Positions 1-11,024 of a stretch of DNA of 64,000 bases are shown here, in pieces. Under the pieces are notes generated by a model, which did not search any database, was not told the origin of the DNA, and saw only the letters and a program-made list of their open reading frames with translations. Numbering within the stretch: position 1 is the first letter of the stretch; each line of letters opens with the position of its first letter. Source of the DNA: Saccharum officinarum. Lineage: Eukaryota; Streptophyta; Magnoliopsida; Poales; Poaceae. Where the stretch lies: the NCBI GenBank assembly GCA_020631735.1, contig CM036160.1, forward strand, positions 3,704,407-3,768,406, given 5' to 3'. Made by a program: the position numbers and the translations under genes.

Positions 1-2262
1 TTTTAAACGTTTATTGTATATACCATTAGTCAAGTTACAGATCATGGTTATTTATCTTAAGCACTAGCATAAATACTTCCCAATGCAATATCCCATGGGT
101 GTCAAGGTACAAGATAGAAAAACTAGGATATCCTTAGTGGTAACAAGGTAAACACATGCACATGAATTAAGTATATTAAAGGTGAATAGGAAACAAGGAT
201 GATCCCATGCTATACTTGCCTTAAATTGAGATTCTTTCTCTGATCCAAATCTTCAATTAATAGCTTCTTGAATCTCCACGTAAATCTCACCGACTGGACT
301 TGATCAATAAATCACCACACACGCATCGAGCAATCATACACGAAGCAAACAATAGATCTAAATTAGAACAGTACACCAATCATACAAAAATAAATAAAAG
401 AGTTTGAAACACAATTCTACGCATCACTACGAACACACAGATGCGAAAAGCAACTATTCAGAGCTACGGTTGAAAAGATACATCTACCGAAAAATTTGCT
501 CTTAGAAGAAAATATAAAACTATTAACTTCATGTGTTTTATATATATAAGATATTTTATAAATACTATATATGGAATTAAGTCAAATTTAGATTCAAATT
601 ATAAAACTAAAGTAAAACAATTCATATTTTATTTACAAAACCCAGTTGCATAACTATTAATCAAGATATGATTTAAACCATAAAATTTCAGAATTAATAA
701 TATGGTAAATACTGTCACTAACACGTAGATCTCGTTGCTATGAATCTAACGCAACTCGAATGAGCTAAAACGGATCTAAAACGTAGAAGATATGATTTTA
801 ACAAGATTTACTTTATTAAAGTAATAGATTAAATCTCATATCGGAACTTAAAGATAGAAAACCTAACCAACACTAACACTAACAGTATAACAAGTTTGTA
901 AAACTCTTCTACACGTTACTACGATCATATAGACATAAAGATCACGAAATTTGGATTTAAAACGTAAAAGTTATGAGTTTTCTAAGATTTTCTATAGATA
1001 AATAATTACTTTAATATAAACTCGAAAATAAATTATCTCAAACCTACTGTACAGTTCTATAATCATGTAGAGCTCGCAAATACGAATCTAACGCAATTTG
1101 AACGGATCAAATCGGAGTTAAAACGTATAATTTATGACTAAAACAAACTCAGTGGCAAAACTGTAAATATCAGAAAACGTATTTTTTTCTTTTTCCGAAA
1201 CGAATTACGTTTTCATTTAATCAAAGCGTATTTTGAATGAACTGAGATCAAACTGCGCTTTCAAACGGATATTACGCAACACAGAAGTACGCTTTGGACT
1301 GCGGGTTCTATACTTAAAAATCACCGGGACTCTTTAGCAAATTTGCCGGCCGAACCGGTATCGTCAAATAGCAGTCGTCCGATTTAAAACGGACGGTTCC
1401 GATCGGATCGGGGGAGATCCGGGCGGCGCTCCGGCCGGAACAGGGCCCGACGGCGACATCCCGCGGCGGCGCCATGGCCGGAGTAGCCTAACTCGCTCTA
1501 CGGTGCACGAAAACGCGAACGGAGAGCACCTGCGGGTAGACAACTCGAACGCGAACTCACCTAGGGTAAAATCGAGGCCGAGAACGAAGCGAGGAGCGCG
1601 TGCGGCTCGGAGAGGCGGGCGGTCACGGCGGTGCTCCGAGCAATGTCGTCTCGGGGTGGTTCCAATGCTCCGCGTCGGAATAGGATGGAGCGGAAGGATC
1701 ACGGGCTTGGTTTTTATAGCCCGAAGGCGACTCCACGGAAGGAAAGGGGAGATTGAGCCTTGGATTTGGCATCGGCAAAGAAGGAAAGGGAGATCCGGCG
1801 GCGGCTTGGGGAAGAAGGCGACCTGACGTGCGGGCCCGTGTCGTCAGCGACTGGAAGCAGGGAAACGCGCTCGCGCGGTGAACCTGGGCCGGCGGCTGCG
1901 GCTGGGCTCGGCCCATGCGGGAGCGGACGCGGGAGGAGGAAGCGGGCCGCGCGCGGGGAGGGCAGGCCGAGCTGTGGGCTGCGGTAAGAAGCGGCCCGAG
2001 AAGAAAAGAAATTCTTTTTTTTTAATAATTTTTTTTTTTCAAAGCATTTTCAAAAGATTTTTAAATCCAAATTTGAATTTGATCAAACCACTCATCTCAA
2101 AAATTTAAATGCAACAGCATGAGTGCACAAACATGTTTCTACTCTTATATTTGATTTTAAGTTTATAAAAATTATTCTTATTCTAAATTTGCATGCTCAC
2201 AAAAATATGTAAAAATCATATTTTTCCTATTTTTCATTTCTTCAAAATTTTAGGGTGTTACA
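1..2262 (-). mobile_element. Gypsy-type LTR, truncated by window edge
   Basis: The right end reads ...TTTTAGGGTGTTACA, the same terminus as the complete solo LTR at 33311-36076, and the body matches that LTR from about its position 34340 onward. Orientation is taken from that relative. The GC-rich part (about 1370-1990) and the AT-rich tail (2010-2250) are LTR sequence. The short open frames there are not conserved between the two copies and I do not call them genes. The shared LTR module described elsewhere would lie left of base 1. The LTR ends directly against a LINE reverse-transcriptase relic, so it probably inserted into that LINE. Confidence 0.7.
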
Positions 2263-2866
2263 ACCAATCAGATGCAAGTGGGTGGCGCAAAAGTGTGTCA
2301 GTGGAGAGTAGCTGTTGTAGCAGGTCGGCCACAAGGATGAACAAGTACGGTGATAACGGATCGCCTTGTCATAGCCCCTTGCGACAGGAGATCCAATGCC
2401 CAGGCACACCGTTGAGTAGAATTGCTGATTTGGATGTTTCCTGAAGATTCTTTATCCAATCACACCATTGAGCGGGGAACCCTCTCACTTTTAGAATGGT
2501 GAGCAAGCTCTCCCAACACACGCTGTCAAAGGCCTTAGCAAAGTCCAGCTTCAGTACAATGGTCGGTGCTTTGCGTTTATGGCAGCATTGTACAAGCTCT
2601 GTAGCATACACAAAGTTTTCTGAGATAGAGTGCCCCTTGATAAATCTTGTTTGATCAACATCCACTAGTTTTGAGATTTAAAGTTGCAGTCGAGAGGTGA
2701 GAATCTTGCCTACAATTTTGATTGGACAACCCTGTAGGGAAATGGGACGGAAGGCACCAGGTATGACTGCATCTGAGGTCTTAGGTAGCAGTACCACATA
2801 AGCGCGATTTGTATGGGGCCTTTTCTTAAAGCCTGAGCATCTCTGGCAAACCAATTTCACGCTGTT
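2263..2866 (-). pseudogene. LINE (L1-type) reverse transcriptase relic
   Basis: Reading on the minus strand gives a non-LTR reverse transcriptase. Motifs in order are FRPISLQ (palm start), DQTRFIKGHS, LKLDFAKAFDSV (first catalytic Asp block) and QGDPLSPYLFIL. The frame is broken by a TAA after LTSRLQL (near 2678) and by a TGA just before QGDPLSP (near 2367). The second catalytic block (A/YxDD) would lie further left and was removed or displaced by the LTR ending at 2262. No poly(A) tail or TSD is visible. It is a dead fragment of a grass L1-like element. Confidence 0.85.
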
Positions 2867-3188
2867 TGCTGCTGAGTAAAGTGGGCAAATCGGGGACTAC
2901 AAAGAAGCTTTCCAGGGGGCGGTCAAACCTGCTTTCCCCCCTCACTCCTGAAGGCCGCGGCTTTGCTGAGTGTTTTACACTTGGCAAAGAGCCCTTTGCA
3001 CTCGGCAAAGGCTTTGCTGAGTGTAGTACTCGGCAAAGTCCGCTCGGTAAAAATTTTCTCGACAAAGGGTCTTTGCTGAGTGCTTTTTATCGGGGCACTC
3101 AGCAAAATAAAAAACAATTTTGCCGAGTGCTTGGGGCGGCACTCGGCAAAATATTTTCGGCCGTTGCGCGCCGGCCGTTAACGGTTAT

Positions 3189-3689
3189 TTTGCCGAGTGC
3201 CTGACCCAGCACTCGGCAAATATTTTTTTAAATTACTTTGCCGAGTGCCCCTGTCCAGGCACTCGGCAAAGTTTTTTTTAAAATAATTTCTTTGCCGAGT
3301 GTCCCTGTTTAGGCACTCGGCAAAGAATTTCTGGATTTTTTTTTTAAAATACTTTGCCGAGTGCCCCAGCCCAGGCACTCGGCAAAAAATTATTTTTTTT
3401 AAAAAGTACTTTGCCGAGTGCCCCTGCCCAGGCACTCGGCAAAGTTTTTTTTTTATTTTTTTTAAAAAATTACTTTGCCGAGTGCCCCTGTCTAGGCACT
3501 CGGCAAAGTTTTTTTTAATTTTTTTTAAATAATTTCTTTGCCGAGTGTCCCTGTTTAGGCACTCGGCAACGAATTTCTGGTTTTTTTTGAAAAAAGTATA
3601 CTTTGCCGAGTGCCGCGGCGAGGCACTCGGCAAAGAATTTTTTTTAAAAAAAACTTTGCCGAGTGCCTTGCCCATGGCACTCGGCAAAG
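3189..3689. repeat. CACTA sub-terminal array of nine hairpins
   Basis: Nine inverted-repeat units of 32-35 bp (TTTGCCGAGTGCC, 6-8 nt loop, GGCACTCGGCAAA) occur at about 3189, 3237, 3291, 3353, 3410, 3474, 3537, 3602 and 3655. They are separated by T/A-rich spacers, giving a period near 60 bp. In known CACTA elements such sub-terminal repeats bind the TnpA-type protein. Perfect pairing within nearly every unit is notable. Confidence 0.9.
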
Positions 3690-3730
3690 ACCCCAAGAAT
3701 TGCAATTTTTTTTACATTCCATTGTAACAG

Positions 3731-3733
<3 letters not shown>

Positions 3734-3798
<65 letters not shown>
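3734..3798. repeat. (TA)n microsatellite
   Basis: An uninterrupted TA run of about 65 bp, followed by CACACACA, lies inside the CACTA element between the hairpin array and the transposase-like ORF. YIYIYI-type open frames across it are artefacts. Confidence 0.95.
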
Positions 3799-3806
<8 letters not shown>

Positions 3807-3923
3807 TCAATCATCACATCTATATCGCCAACATGCATTATATATCATAAGAACACGCATATTTAATAAATCCATCGAAAATCCATCACAAATGCACCAA
3901 AGTTCAACATCACAAGTTTCTTA

Positions 3924-4930
3924 TTACAAGTTCAACATCACAAAGTTCAACATCCCTACTGCGGCGACGGAATGTAGGTGTGGCCCCCTGGACAGCGGTG
4001 AAGGACCAGACTGCGGCGAAGGGTTGACGTGATCAGCCGTTGGTGACACGCTAGCGGGATTGTTTGAACCCGTCGACGGAGGCTGCACAAAAGAGAAGAG
4101 ATTGCATGTGTTAGACTCAAAATTGAAAATTTCGGCAGCACATCCCCTGCACGAGGAGGTTTCCAACCTGCAAGAAACAACGGCACAAAGGCCGACAATC
4201 ACAACGACACGAAGGCCGACAATCCCAACGGCACGAAGGCCGAAAATCACAACGGCAACAAGGCCGATAATCCCAACGGCACAAACGCATTAAACTTTCA
4301 TACTCACAGGAGTGAAGTGTCGAACCGGAGCTGGAGCTGGCAACTGCACTTGGACACCCGATGCTTGCCCGATGGTTTGCATGATCTGATACATGTCCGC
4401 CATCTGCTTCTTCGTGGCCTCCAGCTCTGTGGTCAGGTGCGCTTGCGTCTCCCTTGTCTCTGCCAGCTCGGCTTGCAGTGTTTCAATCATATGTTTCAGT
4501 ATTGCAAATCTGATCAATGTGTGTAACGTTCAATGTACGACGAGTGAAACCGAAATTACCTGAAGTTCGTCGACCTGCGACAGTGTTGGAGTAGGCCATG
4601 CACGTATGGGAATGCTTCTGGCTGTGCTCCGTGCCCTCACGTCGGAGAGAGATAGTGCAGAGCTCGAAGAGTCGGCGCCGTCTGCAATCCACAACCGCCC
4701 GTGCTTCCTGCCTTGCCCCAGCCTCACGATCACCTCTATCTCAAGGGGCTCAGTGCTCAGATTGTGATCTGAGCCACGGAGCGCCCTAACCGCCTCCGTG
4801 TAGTCTCTGACCTTAGCGTGGACGCTCAGGTCAGAGTAAGCCTAGGCAGGGGCATCCGGGTTGAAGATGACACCGGATTTCATCGGGCCCATGTGGGACA
4901 CAGCCCATGCCCCAAACTCCGACACCGGCA
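3924..4930 (-). pseudogene. CACTA Ptta/En-Spm transposase-associated ORF, spliced and decayed
   Basis: Coding blocks read on the minus strand. Block one (4930-4560) contains HNLSTEPLEIEVIVRLGQG, GRKHGRLWIADGAD and VRARSTARS, which resemble the Ptta/En-Spm region of plant CACTA proteins. It ends at a donor CAG|GTAATT. Block two (4509-4308) encodes a coiled-coil-like ETLQAELAETRETQAHL...KKQMADMYQIMQT segment followed by a Pro-rich tail, with donor CCT|GTGAGT. Block three (about 4082-3924) encodes PPSTGSNNPASVSP and a Pro/Ser-rich C-terminus. A TAG at 4842-4844 interrupts block one. Nothing recognisable lies upstream before 5434, so the N-terminal part is lost. Family assignment rests on motif recall, and the splice sites are read by eye. 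Confidence 0.65.
4185..4283. repeat. Minisatellite (~22 bp) in CACTA ORF intron
   Basis: Four to five tandem units resembling AAGGCCGACAATCACAACGG, alternating AATCACAACGG and AATCCCAACGG variants, lie inside the inferred second intron (4307-4083) of the CACTA ORF. Confidence 0.8.
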
Positions 4931-5434
4931 CGTCCGGGTGTGCCACCTCCTGCGAGAAAGACGACAAGATAATTAGAAATCAGGCATCCGACGTCTGGGT
5001 TTTTGGCATCCAACGTCACAACTTGCTCGAAACCTTCACAATTTTTTTACCACAGCCTCCACATGCGATAACACGACGCCTCGACAAGTTTCGTGATTTT
5101 CGGACTTCGTTTGCATTTTATATAATTTAAAATCACATTTTCGGCAAGTACCTCGACATGTTACGTCAACGAGATGCTCGAGATTTCATGTGAGTTCCTG
5201 GATACGGCCTAAACATACCCTAAATATCATGAGTATCAATTTTTGGATGACCAAAGTCCATTATTCCATGTACTTGCAGTTCAAATTTGAAATATCCCAA
5301 AAAATTCGACGAAACGAAATAAACTAATGAAATATATAAAAAAAAGTCAAAATTGCCCCAAATTTTAAAATAGAGTTTGAAATACTGTCACAAGGCCACA
5401 GAAAAAAATTTGGGCCCAAAATAAAATAAAGTGC
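4931..5434. other. CACTA interior, no gene seen
   Basis: AT-rich sequence between the CACTA ORF relic and the insertion point of element A. No coding similarity recognised. The last five bases (AGTGC, 5430-5434) are the left TSD of element A. Confidence 0.5.
5430..5434. other. Left target-site duplication of element A
   Basis: AGTGC directly precedes the TGTCACACC start of element A. The same five bases (31501-31505) directly follow its GTGTGACA end. The target lies in CACTA sequence. Confidence 0.9.
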
Positions 5435-5957
5435 TGTCACACCCCAAAATTTTTAATTTTAGGTTGTGCATAGGGAACACTAAATAAAATAAACGATTTC
5501 AATATTTGAATAAATTTGTTAGAAATGTTAAGTTGCTGCTAATTTAAATATAGAAAATTATGGTTTTAAACATTTCATATTTGATAATGTGGTGTTTGTG
5601 TGCCGCTTGTCTTTGGTGTTGGTGAGTGCTATTATATTCAAAATACCATAGGACGACGTTTGTTTCTCACCGGAAAACTTTTTGGTATTTTCTGGATTTA
5701 AAATTTCAATTTCTGTGAGCTTAATCTTTTTCCTTGATCTCTTCATCAATCTTTTCATGAGCCCAAACCCATTTAGTTGAGTTCCTTATCTCTCCAAGAG
5801 TCTCCAGAATTTTTCCCGTGATTTTTCTGAGCTCCGGGCTATTTTTCGTGGCTTAAAAGGAAATTCTGGATATTCTGTAATTATTTTAATCCCGAAATCA
5901 ATTAATTCTAAAAATAATAAAATATCTCGTGTTTCCAAAAGTTTCCAAAACCTACGA

Positions 5958-5968
5958 CTATATATATG
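5958..5968 (+). promoter_or_regulatory. Candidate TATA box of element A LTR (left copy)
   Basis: CTATATATATG stands about 520 bp into the LTR, just ahead of a GC-rich leader-like stretch (5990-6590). The right LTR keeps it at 28149-28159. Position fits the U3/R boundary of an LTR. No transcript evidence. Confidence 0.4.
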
Positions 5969-7948
5969 CCGGCGTAGCCCTCGATGCCCTGGATTCAGAA
6001 GTACAACCCTTATCGTGAGCCGCCGCTCGTAGCTCCCTCCACCTCTCGCCGAAGTTTTGCATCTACAGCTTGCGTTCCGGTGAACTTCCGACGAAGGTTC
6101 GACGAGCTTTACCGGCCACCTCAGACATCTCCAGCGAATTCCGCTTTCACCCCGAGGTTCATCTCGATCTTCTCTACGCCGTCATGTATTCCTTTCCACG
6201 AATCCATCGTTCGTTGATCGTTCCCCATATTTTCTTTTTCATCTCCGGCGAACTATACCATGGCTGCTCGTTCTTCATCCGTTTTCCGGCTACCACGGAT
6301 CAAGGCCGTGACCTTCTCGGCCGGCGCACTCAGGCGGCCATCTCATCTCCCTTTGCGGCACCTTCTCGCACCCACGCGATGCTCTGCAGGGCAGCAGCGC
6401 CGCCGCCGCCGGTGGCCGCTCGGCCACTGCTGCGGGCGCCCAGCCGGTCATCGCCCCTGCCCTTCCGTGGGCGGGCCCAACATGCTGCCACGCGGCCGCG
6501 TGCTGACGCCGGCCGGCCAGGCCCCTCCTTCCTACGCGCGGCTTTGGAGCAGCACGTCATGGTGCTGTTTTTCGACAGGAGCAGGCAGCTCAAGGTACAA
6601 GATGAAATATTTACGAGATTGCCACCCGCACTAAATTAATCACCGTTTAATCGTTTTAACTCCGTTTTGCTTGGTTCAAATTGCCATAGTTTCGTAAAGT
6701 CACGCTCTACGCGGTAGTACCAACGTTGGTCATGTCTCATAATTATAAATTTATTGATTAGGAACTTTTTGATTAATAATTATTTAATCGCTGTTAATTA
6801 GAAAATAACTAAGGGTTGCAATTCCATTCGCGTCGTGTCGTGTTTGTATCGACGTAAACTATGTATTAGTAACGATGTTTATCATGTCACTTGATTATGA
6901 ATTTATTAATTTAAATAGTAATTAGATTAATATATTTATTTAATAGCTTTCTAATTAAAAGAAATCCTGGTTTAAATCCGTTCTTGTTGTTTTGCAATAG
7001 TGCCGATTAAAGTGATGTGTTAGCAACAATGTTTAACATGTCTTATATCTTTGAATTTTATGAGTTAGATATTAATTTGTGTAATTGAGTTTCTAATTAA
7101 ACGCAACACGGGTTTATGTTTTAGTCTGTCCTAAATTAATGTTAATATAATTAATATTAAACTAAATGTCTTTTAATTATAAGATGCTTAGTTCAACCTT
7201 GAAACATAAGTGCTTTCGTTCAGTTGCCACATGTTTTCTATATATATAGTTCAATATTAAATTGATTAATATGATTAATGTACAGTATATCTCAAATTAA
7301 AATTTGCTTAGTCTAAGTACGTGGCATATATGATAGACTTGTGTAGATAATTTCATATTACAGTATGTATCTGCTCTTCATAGTTATACGACTTTAATCC
7401 TCGAGCATTTATTCGTTTGAAATCTATTTTGCTCCAATTAAGTTGCGTTAGAGTCGCATCGATGTTCTCTGTACAGTAGTACTAATGTTTTTCATGTCAT
7501 ATGCTTTTTCATATATATAGTTGAGTATTATATTAATTAATATGTTTGTTATTAGTTTTATAACCACATATCTCATATAATTGGAATAGTTGTTCTCACA
7601 TGTTCTTTTATCTCTGTAAAGTCGGTAATACTTATAAATAAAATATGACCAGGGTTAAACCTAGTTTTATAATTCAATTGATTAATCTAATTTTAGAATA
7701 TTTCTTTAGAATGTTTATCACCTTATTTCAATAACTAAAATGTATTAAGTTTATAGTCGGTCTTCTACGTTAGGTTGTAATCGTCTCGATAGTCGCGTGT
7801 TCTCTTTAATGGTAGCTCCGTTATCCATCGTTCTTGCGTTTTCGTGACTGTAGCAACGTACCGTATCCTTTAATGCGTTCTCTTTTAAAGCGTTTCTTTT
7901 GTTGGATGCATGTTCTTAGATGTGTATTTGCGTTGCTTAGTTGCTGCG

Positions 7949-10078
7949 TGTCACACCCGATTTTAAGGACGAAACCAGATATGCACTATATGTGAAACAA
8001 AGGAGTCAAATCTCACATATAGTCGCAGACAAGTGTAATACCAAGAGACAAATGCTTAATAAATAACATACTTAGTATATAAACATAACCTCAGAGTGCA
8101 AACAACGGAAAACAACTCCAATCTTCGGGTGTAGACTTTGCTCCACAGGAACAAACTGACTGGTTGATCACAAGTCTAAAACTCCAGAGACTATCCTGAG
8201 GTGTGGGAAATAGCAAGAGTGAGTCCATGTCGAACTCCGCAAGCATAGCAAGTATAGATCCCATAAACTCATGATCAATGTAACATAATCAATATAAAGT
8301 ATAATCGATAAGTAAATGAGCATCTTAACAAAACAAGAATCATCATCTTTAATGTAGATGTCTCCAAGGCCGCTCGTATCCGTGAGCACGGCTAGTATAC
8401 CAGTTTATTAAACTCTGCGCAGAGGTGTACACTTTCACTGTGAGTCGTGATTTACCATTTCGCCCGAGGTAGCTAACCTCTTGACCCACTTCCAAGGAAG
8501 GTCGGCAGGGTTCACTATGAAGCCTTTCAAAGGTTCGTCTAACAAGTTAGGGCCGCTAGGTTTCCAAAGTCAGTCTGTGTGATACAACCAGTCACAGGAT
8601 CCACAGTCTCCTTTTCCCCATTTGCGCCACAAGGGTAACCTCTAACAAGCTAGAAAAGGTCCTCATACCGAGCTAAAGCCAGAGCCATATAGCCCTCACA
8701 GTTGTACTGTAAATCCCAGAGGTTCAAGTACAGACAAGATCTTATGTTGCTAAAAAGTCATTTCTCAACCATCATAGCTCTTACATTAATTAAGTCACAA
8801 GATCAGGGTCACAGAAAGAATACCCAAACTATACTTGCCTTAGTTTGCACACTCCTGCTGGTCCTGCTGATCTTCGAAGTACTCCTGGCTCCCAACGTAC
8901 TCCTCACCGTCTGACTCGACCAACACGACAACATACACATTTCAGGAGCATTCATACATAGCAAACAACCTATAATTAGAACAGTACACCAGCAGTATAA
9001 AAACAAGATAAAAGTTTATGAAAGTATTATACGCCTTGCTACGGTCACGTCAACGCGAAGATCACAAAAATCGGAGCTAAAACGCAAAAGTTACGCGCTA
9101 AACAAGGTTCCAAAACTAGCTATTAAACTAGACTTAATCGAGAATTTCAAAAACTTTTAACAGGTCTAACAGTAGCACTAATGCGTAGATTACGAAATTA
9201 CGAACCTAACGCAAGTTGAATGGGTCGAATCGGAGCTAAAACGACGATTTTATAAACGTTTTACTATAGTGGCAATTCTGTAATTAATCTGAAAACGTAT
9301 TTTTCATATATACCGAAGAAGACTACGCTTTCAAAATTAGAACGCGTAATTTGGGAATACGCCAAGGACGGCAGGTTCAAATAGATGAAAGTGGGGGTCT
9401 CTTTAACAAAATGAACCCCGAAGGGGTATCGGCCAACCAGGGCCGTTGATCTTGAGATGCACGGTTAAGAAAGAAAAGGGGGGGGCGAAGAGAGAGGGAA
9501 CTGAAGATAGGAAGGGCGGAGACGGGGTCACACACTCCTTTTGAAGGTCGGGGCAGAGGCGACGCTCCCACTCGCGTGGGACGTGGGCGCGGGCGGTGCG
9601 GTTGCCATGACCGAGCGAGCGACCAGAACGGAAGGGAGGGGGTGGGACTGACAGCTGGGCACGGTGCGTCAGCGACTCAGTTGGGGGAAAGGTGGCGCTG
9701 GCAGTTTCCTGGCCGTGTTGGGCCGGCCCAGGAATGAGAAGAGAGGGAGGGGAGGAAAAAGGGCCACGGGCCGCGGGGGTTGGGCCAGCAGGCCGAAAAC
9801 CGAGCAAGGGAGGGAGAAAAGAGAAATTCCTTTCCTTTTTATTTTTCAGAGTTTTCAAATTATTTTCAAACTGAATTTTGAAATCATTTTCAAATCTTGT
9901 CAAAACAGTCATCACAAAATAAGAGTGCAACAGCATGAACACAACAACGTGTATCTATCCTTATATTTGATTTTAATTTTTTTTAAATTATTATTTCCCT
10001 AAGTTTGAATGCTCACAAAAATACTTTAAATAAATCAATTTTGCTATTTTGAAATAATTAAATTTTTAGGGTGTCACA
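7949..10078 (-). repeat. Element B 3' LTR
   Basis: Contains the shared LTR module (8363-8746), an AT-rich middle, and a GC-rich tract (about 9470-9810) that lies on the U3 side in element orientation. The same open frames appear in the partner LTR only because the copies are near-identical. I do not read them as genes. Confidence 0.93.
8363..8746 (-). repeat. Shared LTR module, copy in B 3' LTR
   Basis: Carries the palindromes CTCTGCGCAGAG and CCGTGAGCACGG and the segment complementary to GTTAGACGAACCTTTGAAAG. Differs from the A version by GC inserted in the first palindrome. See the copy at 14751-15184. Confidence 0.8.
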
Positions 10079-10080
10079 AT

Positions 10081-10091
10081 TCTACCCCCTT
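10081..10091 (-). other. Element B polypurine tract
   Basis: TCTACCCCCTT on the plus strand is AAGGGGGTAGA in element orientation, three bases from the 3' LTR. An imperfect hairpin ATCTCGTCCTCGAGAT follows at 10099-10114. Confidence 0.75.
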
Positions 10092-10238
10092 AAGAGGAAT
10101 CTCGTCCTCGAGATTCGGATGACTGTGATCATAGAGATAATGATTGACACTCTGTCTTTATTCGATCCTCATTTTCCAAATTACATCTTTCGTTGAGAGT
10201 CATGAGGCAGTTTCTCAGATCCCAACTGACTAATCTGC

Positions 10239-11024
10239 CTAAACATGATCATCTCTCCTATTGAGCTCCTCCAAAGTCGCTTGTTCCTCTACTCTAACTT
10301 CTGTAAACTCATGGTCCACTTTGCTATCCTCGGTGTACCTATCTTCTAATTGGTCATTCTCGTCTTCCTCAGGGGAGAGTCGACTACCTTGATACTCAAT
10401 TCTTTTCCCTGACGGTGTTGTTAAGAGCATTGTGCACCGAGTACCATGAATCACTCCTTTCTGCGCACACAACCATCCATTACCAAGAACCACGGGGATA
10501 TTAAGTGACTCTAACACAATGAGGGTTACGGTGAAGTTTTCCTTGTTTATGACAAGACTGACGTTCGGGCATATCTGATCTGCCTGTATTTCTCCTACTG
10601 GAGTTTGAACTAGCAAAGGCCTCCTCGTTGAACACTTCACCATCTTGCACGTCTCTACCAGGTCGGCGGAAATGAAAGAATGCGAAGCACTAGGGTCAAA
10701 TAGACCAAAAACTTGTACTGAGCTTACTTGAATATAACCACCCACTGCTTTGGTAGCTCCATGAATATTATCCATATTCACGTTGCTCAGTCTTCCATTG
10801 ACATAGTTTCGCTGCGCTTTGCTTCCTTGAGCAGGCTTCTTATGGGCTTTCCTTTTTCGCTTTCGTCGTTGTGGATTCTGACTCAGTTCACTCCCAACTT
10901 GCTCTTCAACATTGTTGTTTTGATAGTGCTCAGCTTCATCATACCCATAACATCCTTCAATGGCAGAAACATCAGCATTTTCCCACATCTCAGTGCGAGA
11001 CGTCATATAGGGCTCCTGAGTCAT
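10239..11024 (-). CDS. Gag/retropepsin-like protein of element B, catalytic motif altered
   Basis: 261 residues on the minus strand, the only sizeable ORF between the B LTRs. Residues about 50-75 are very basic (RRKRKRKAHKK), like a gag C-terminus, but no CCHC zinc knuckle is present. From about residue 90 it resembles the Ty3/gypsy aspartic protease: VQVFGLFDPSASHSFIS, then LLVQTPVGEI, then LIVLESLNIPVVLGNGWL, which corresponds to the usual ILGMDWL block. The normal D-S/T-G triad reads D-P-S, so catalysis is unlikely. No reverse transcriptase, RNase H or integrase follows. A weak ATG context and truncation at both ends relative to a full gag-pol suggest a degraded remnant kept by a non-autonomous element. 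It might still be a structural or trans-acting protein. Confidence 0.7.
   Translation of the reverse strand: MTQEPYMTSRTEMWENADVSAIEGCYGYDEAEHYQNNNVEEQVGSELSQNPQRRKRKRKAHKKPAQGSKAQRNYVNGRLSNVNMDNIHGATKAVGGYIQVSSVQVFGLFDPSASHSFISADLVETCKMVKCSTRRPLLVQTPVGEIQADQICPNVSLVINKENFTVTLIVLESLNIPVVLGNGWLCAQKGVIHGTRCTMLLTTPSGKRIEYQGSRLSPEEDENDQLEDRYTEDSKVDHEFTEVRVEEQATLEELNRRDDHV

Noticed and set aside
3189..3689. Regular repeats resembling a CRISPR array
   Set aside because: Units are self-complementary, spacers are T/A-rich and similar to each other, and the context is a plant CACTA element.
3720..3866. Several open frames encoding YIYIYI repeats
   Set aside because: They are translations of the TA microsatellite (also at 54409-54701), not genes.
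6070..6639. 189-codon open frame in the GC-rich part of the A left LTR
   Set aside because: The corresponding frame in the right LTR (28120-28698) is shifted and ends differently. It has no recognisable domain and is best read as untranslated LTR leader.
9403..9942. 179-codon frame repeated at 13693-14232
   Set aside because: Both lie in the two recent, near-identical LTRs of B. Identity reflects the LTR pair, not selection. Low-complexity Pro/Arg/Ser content.
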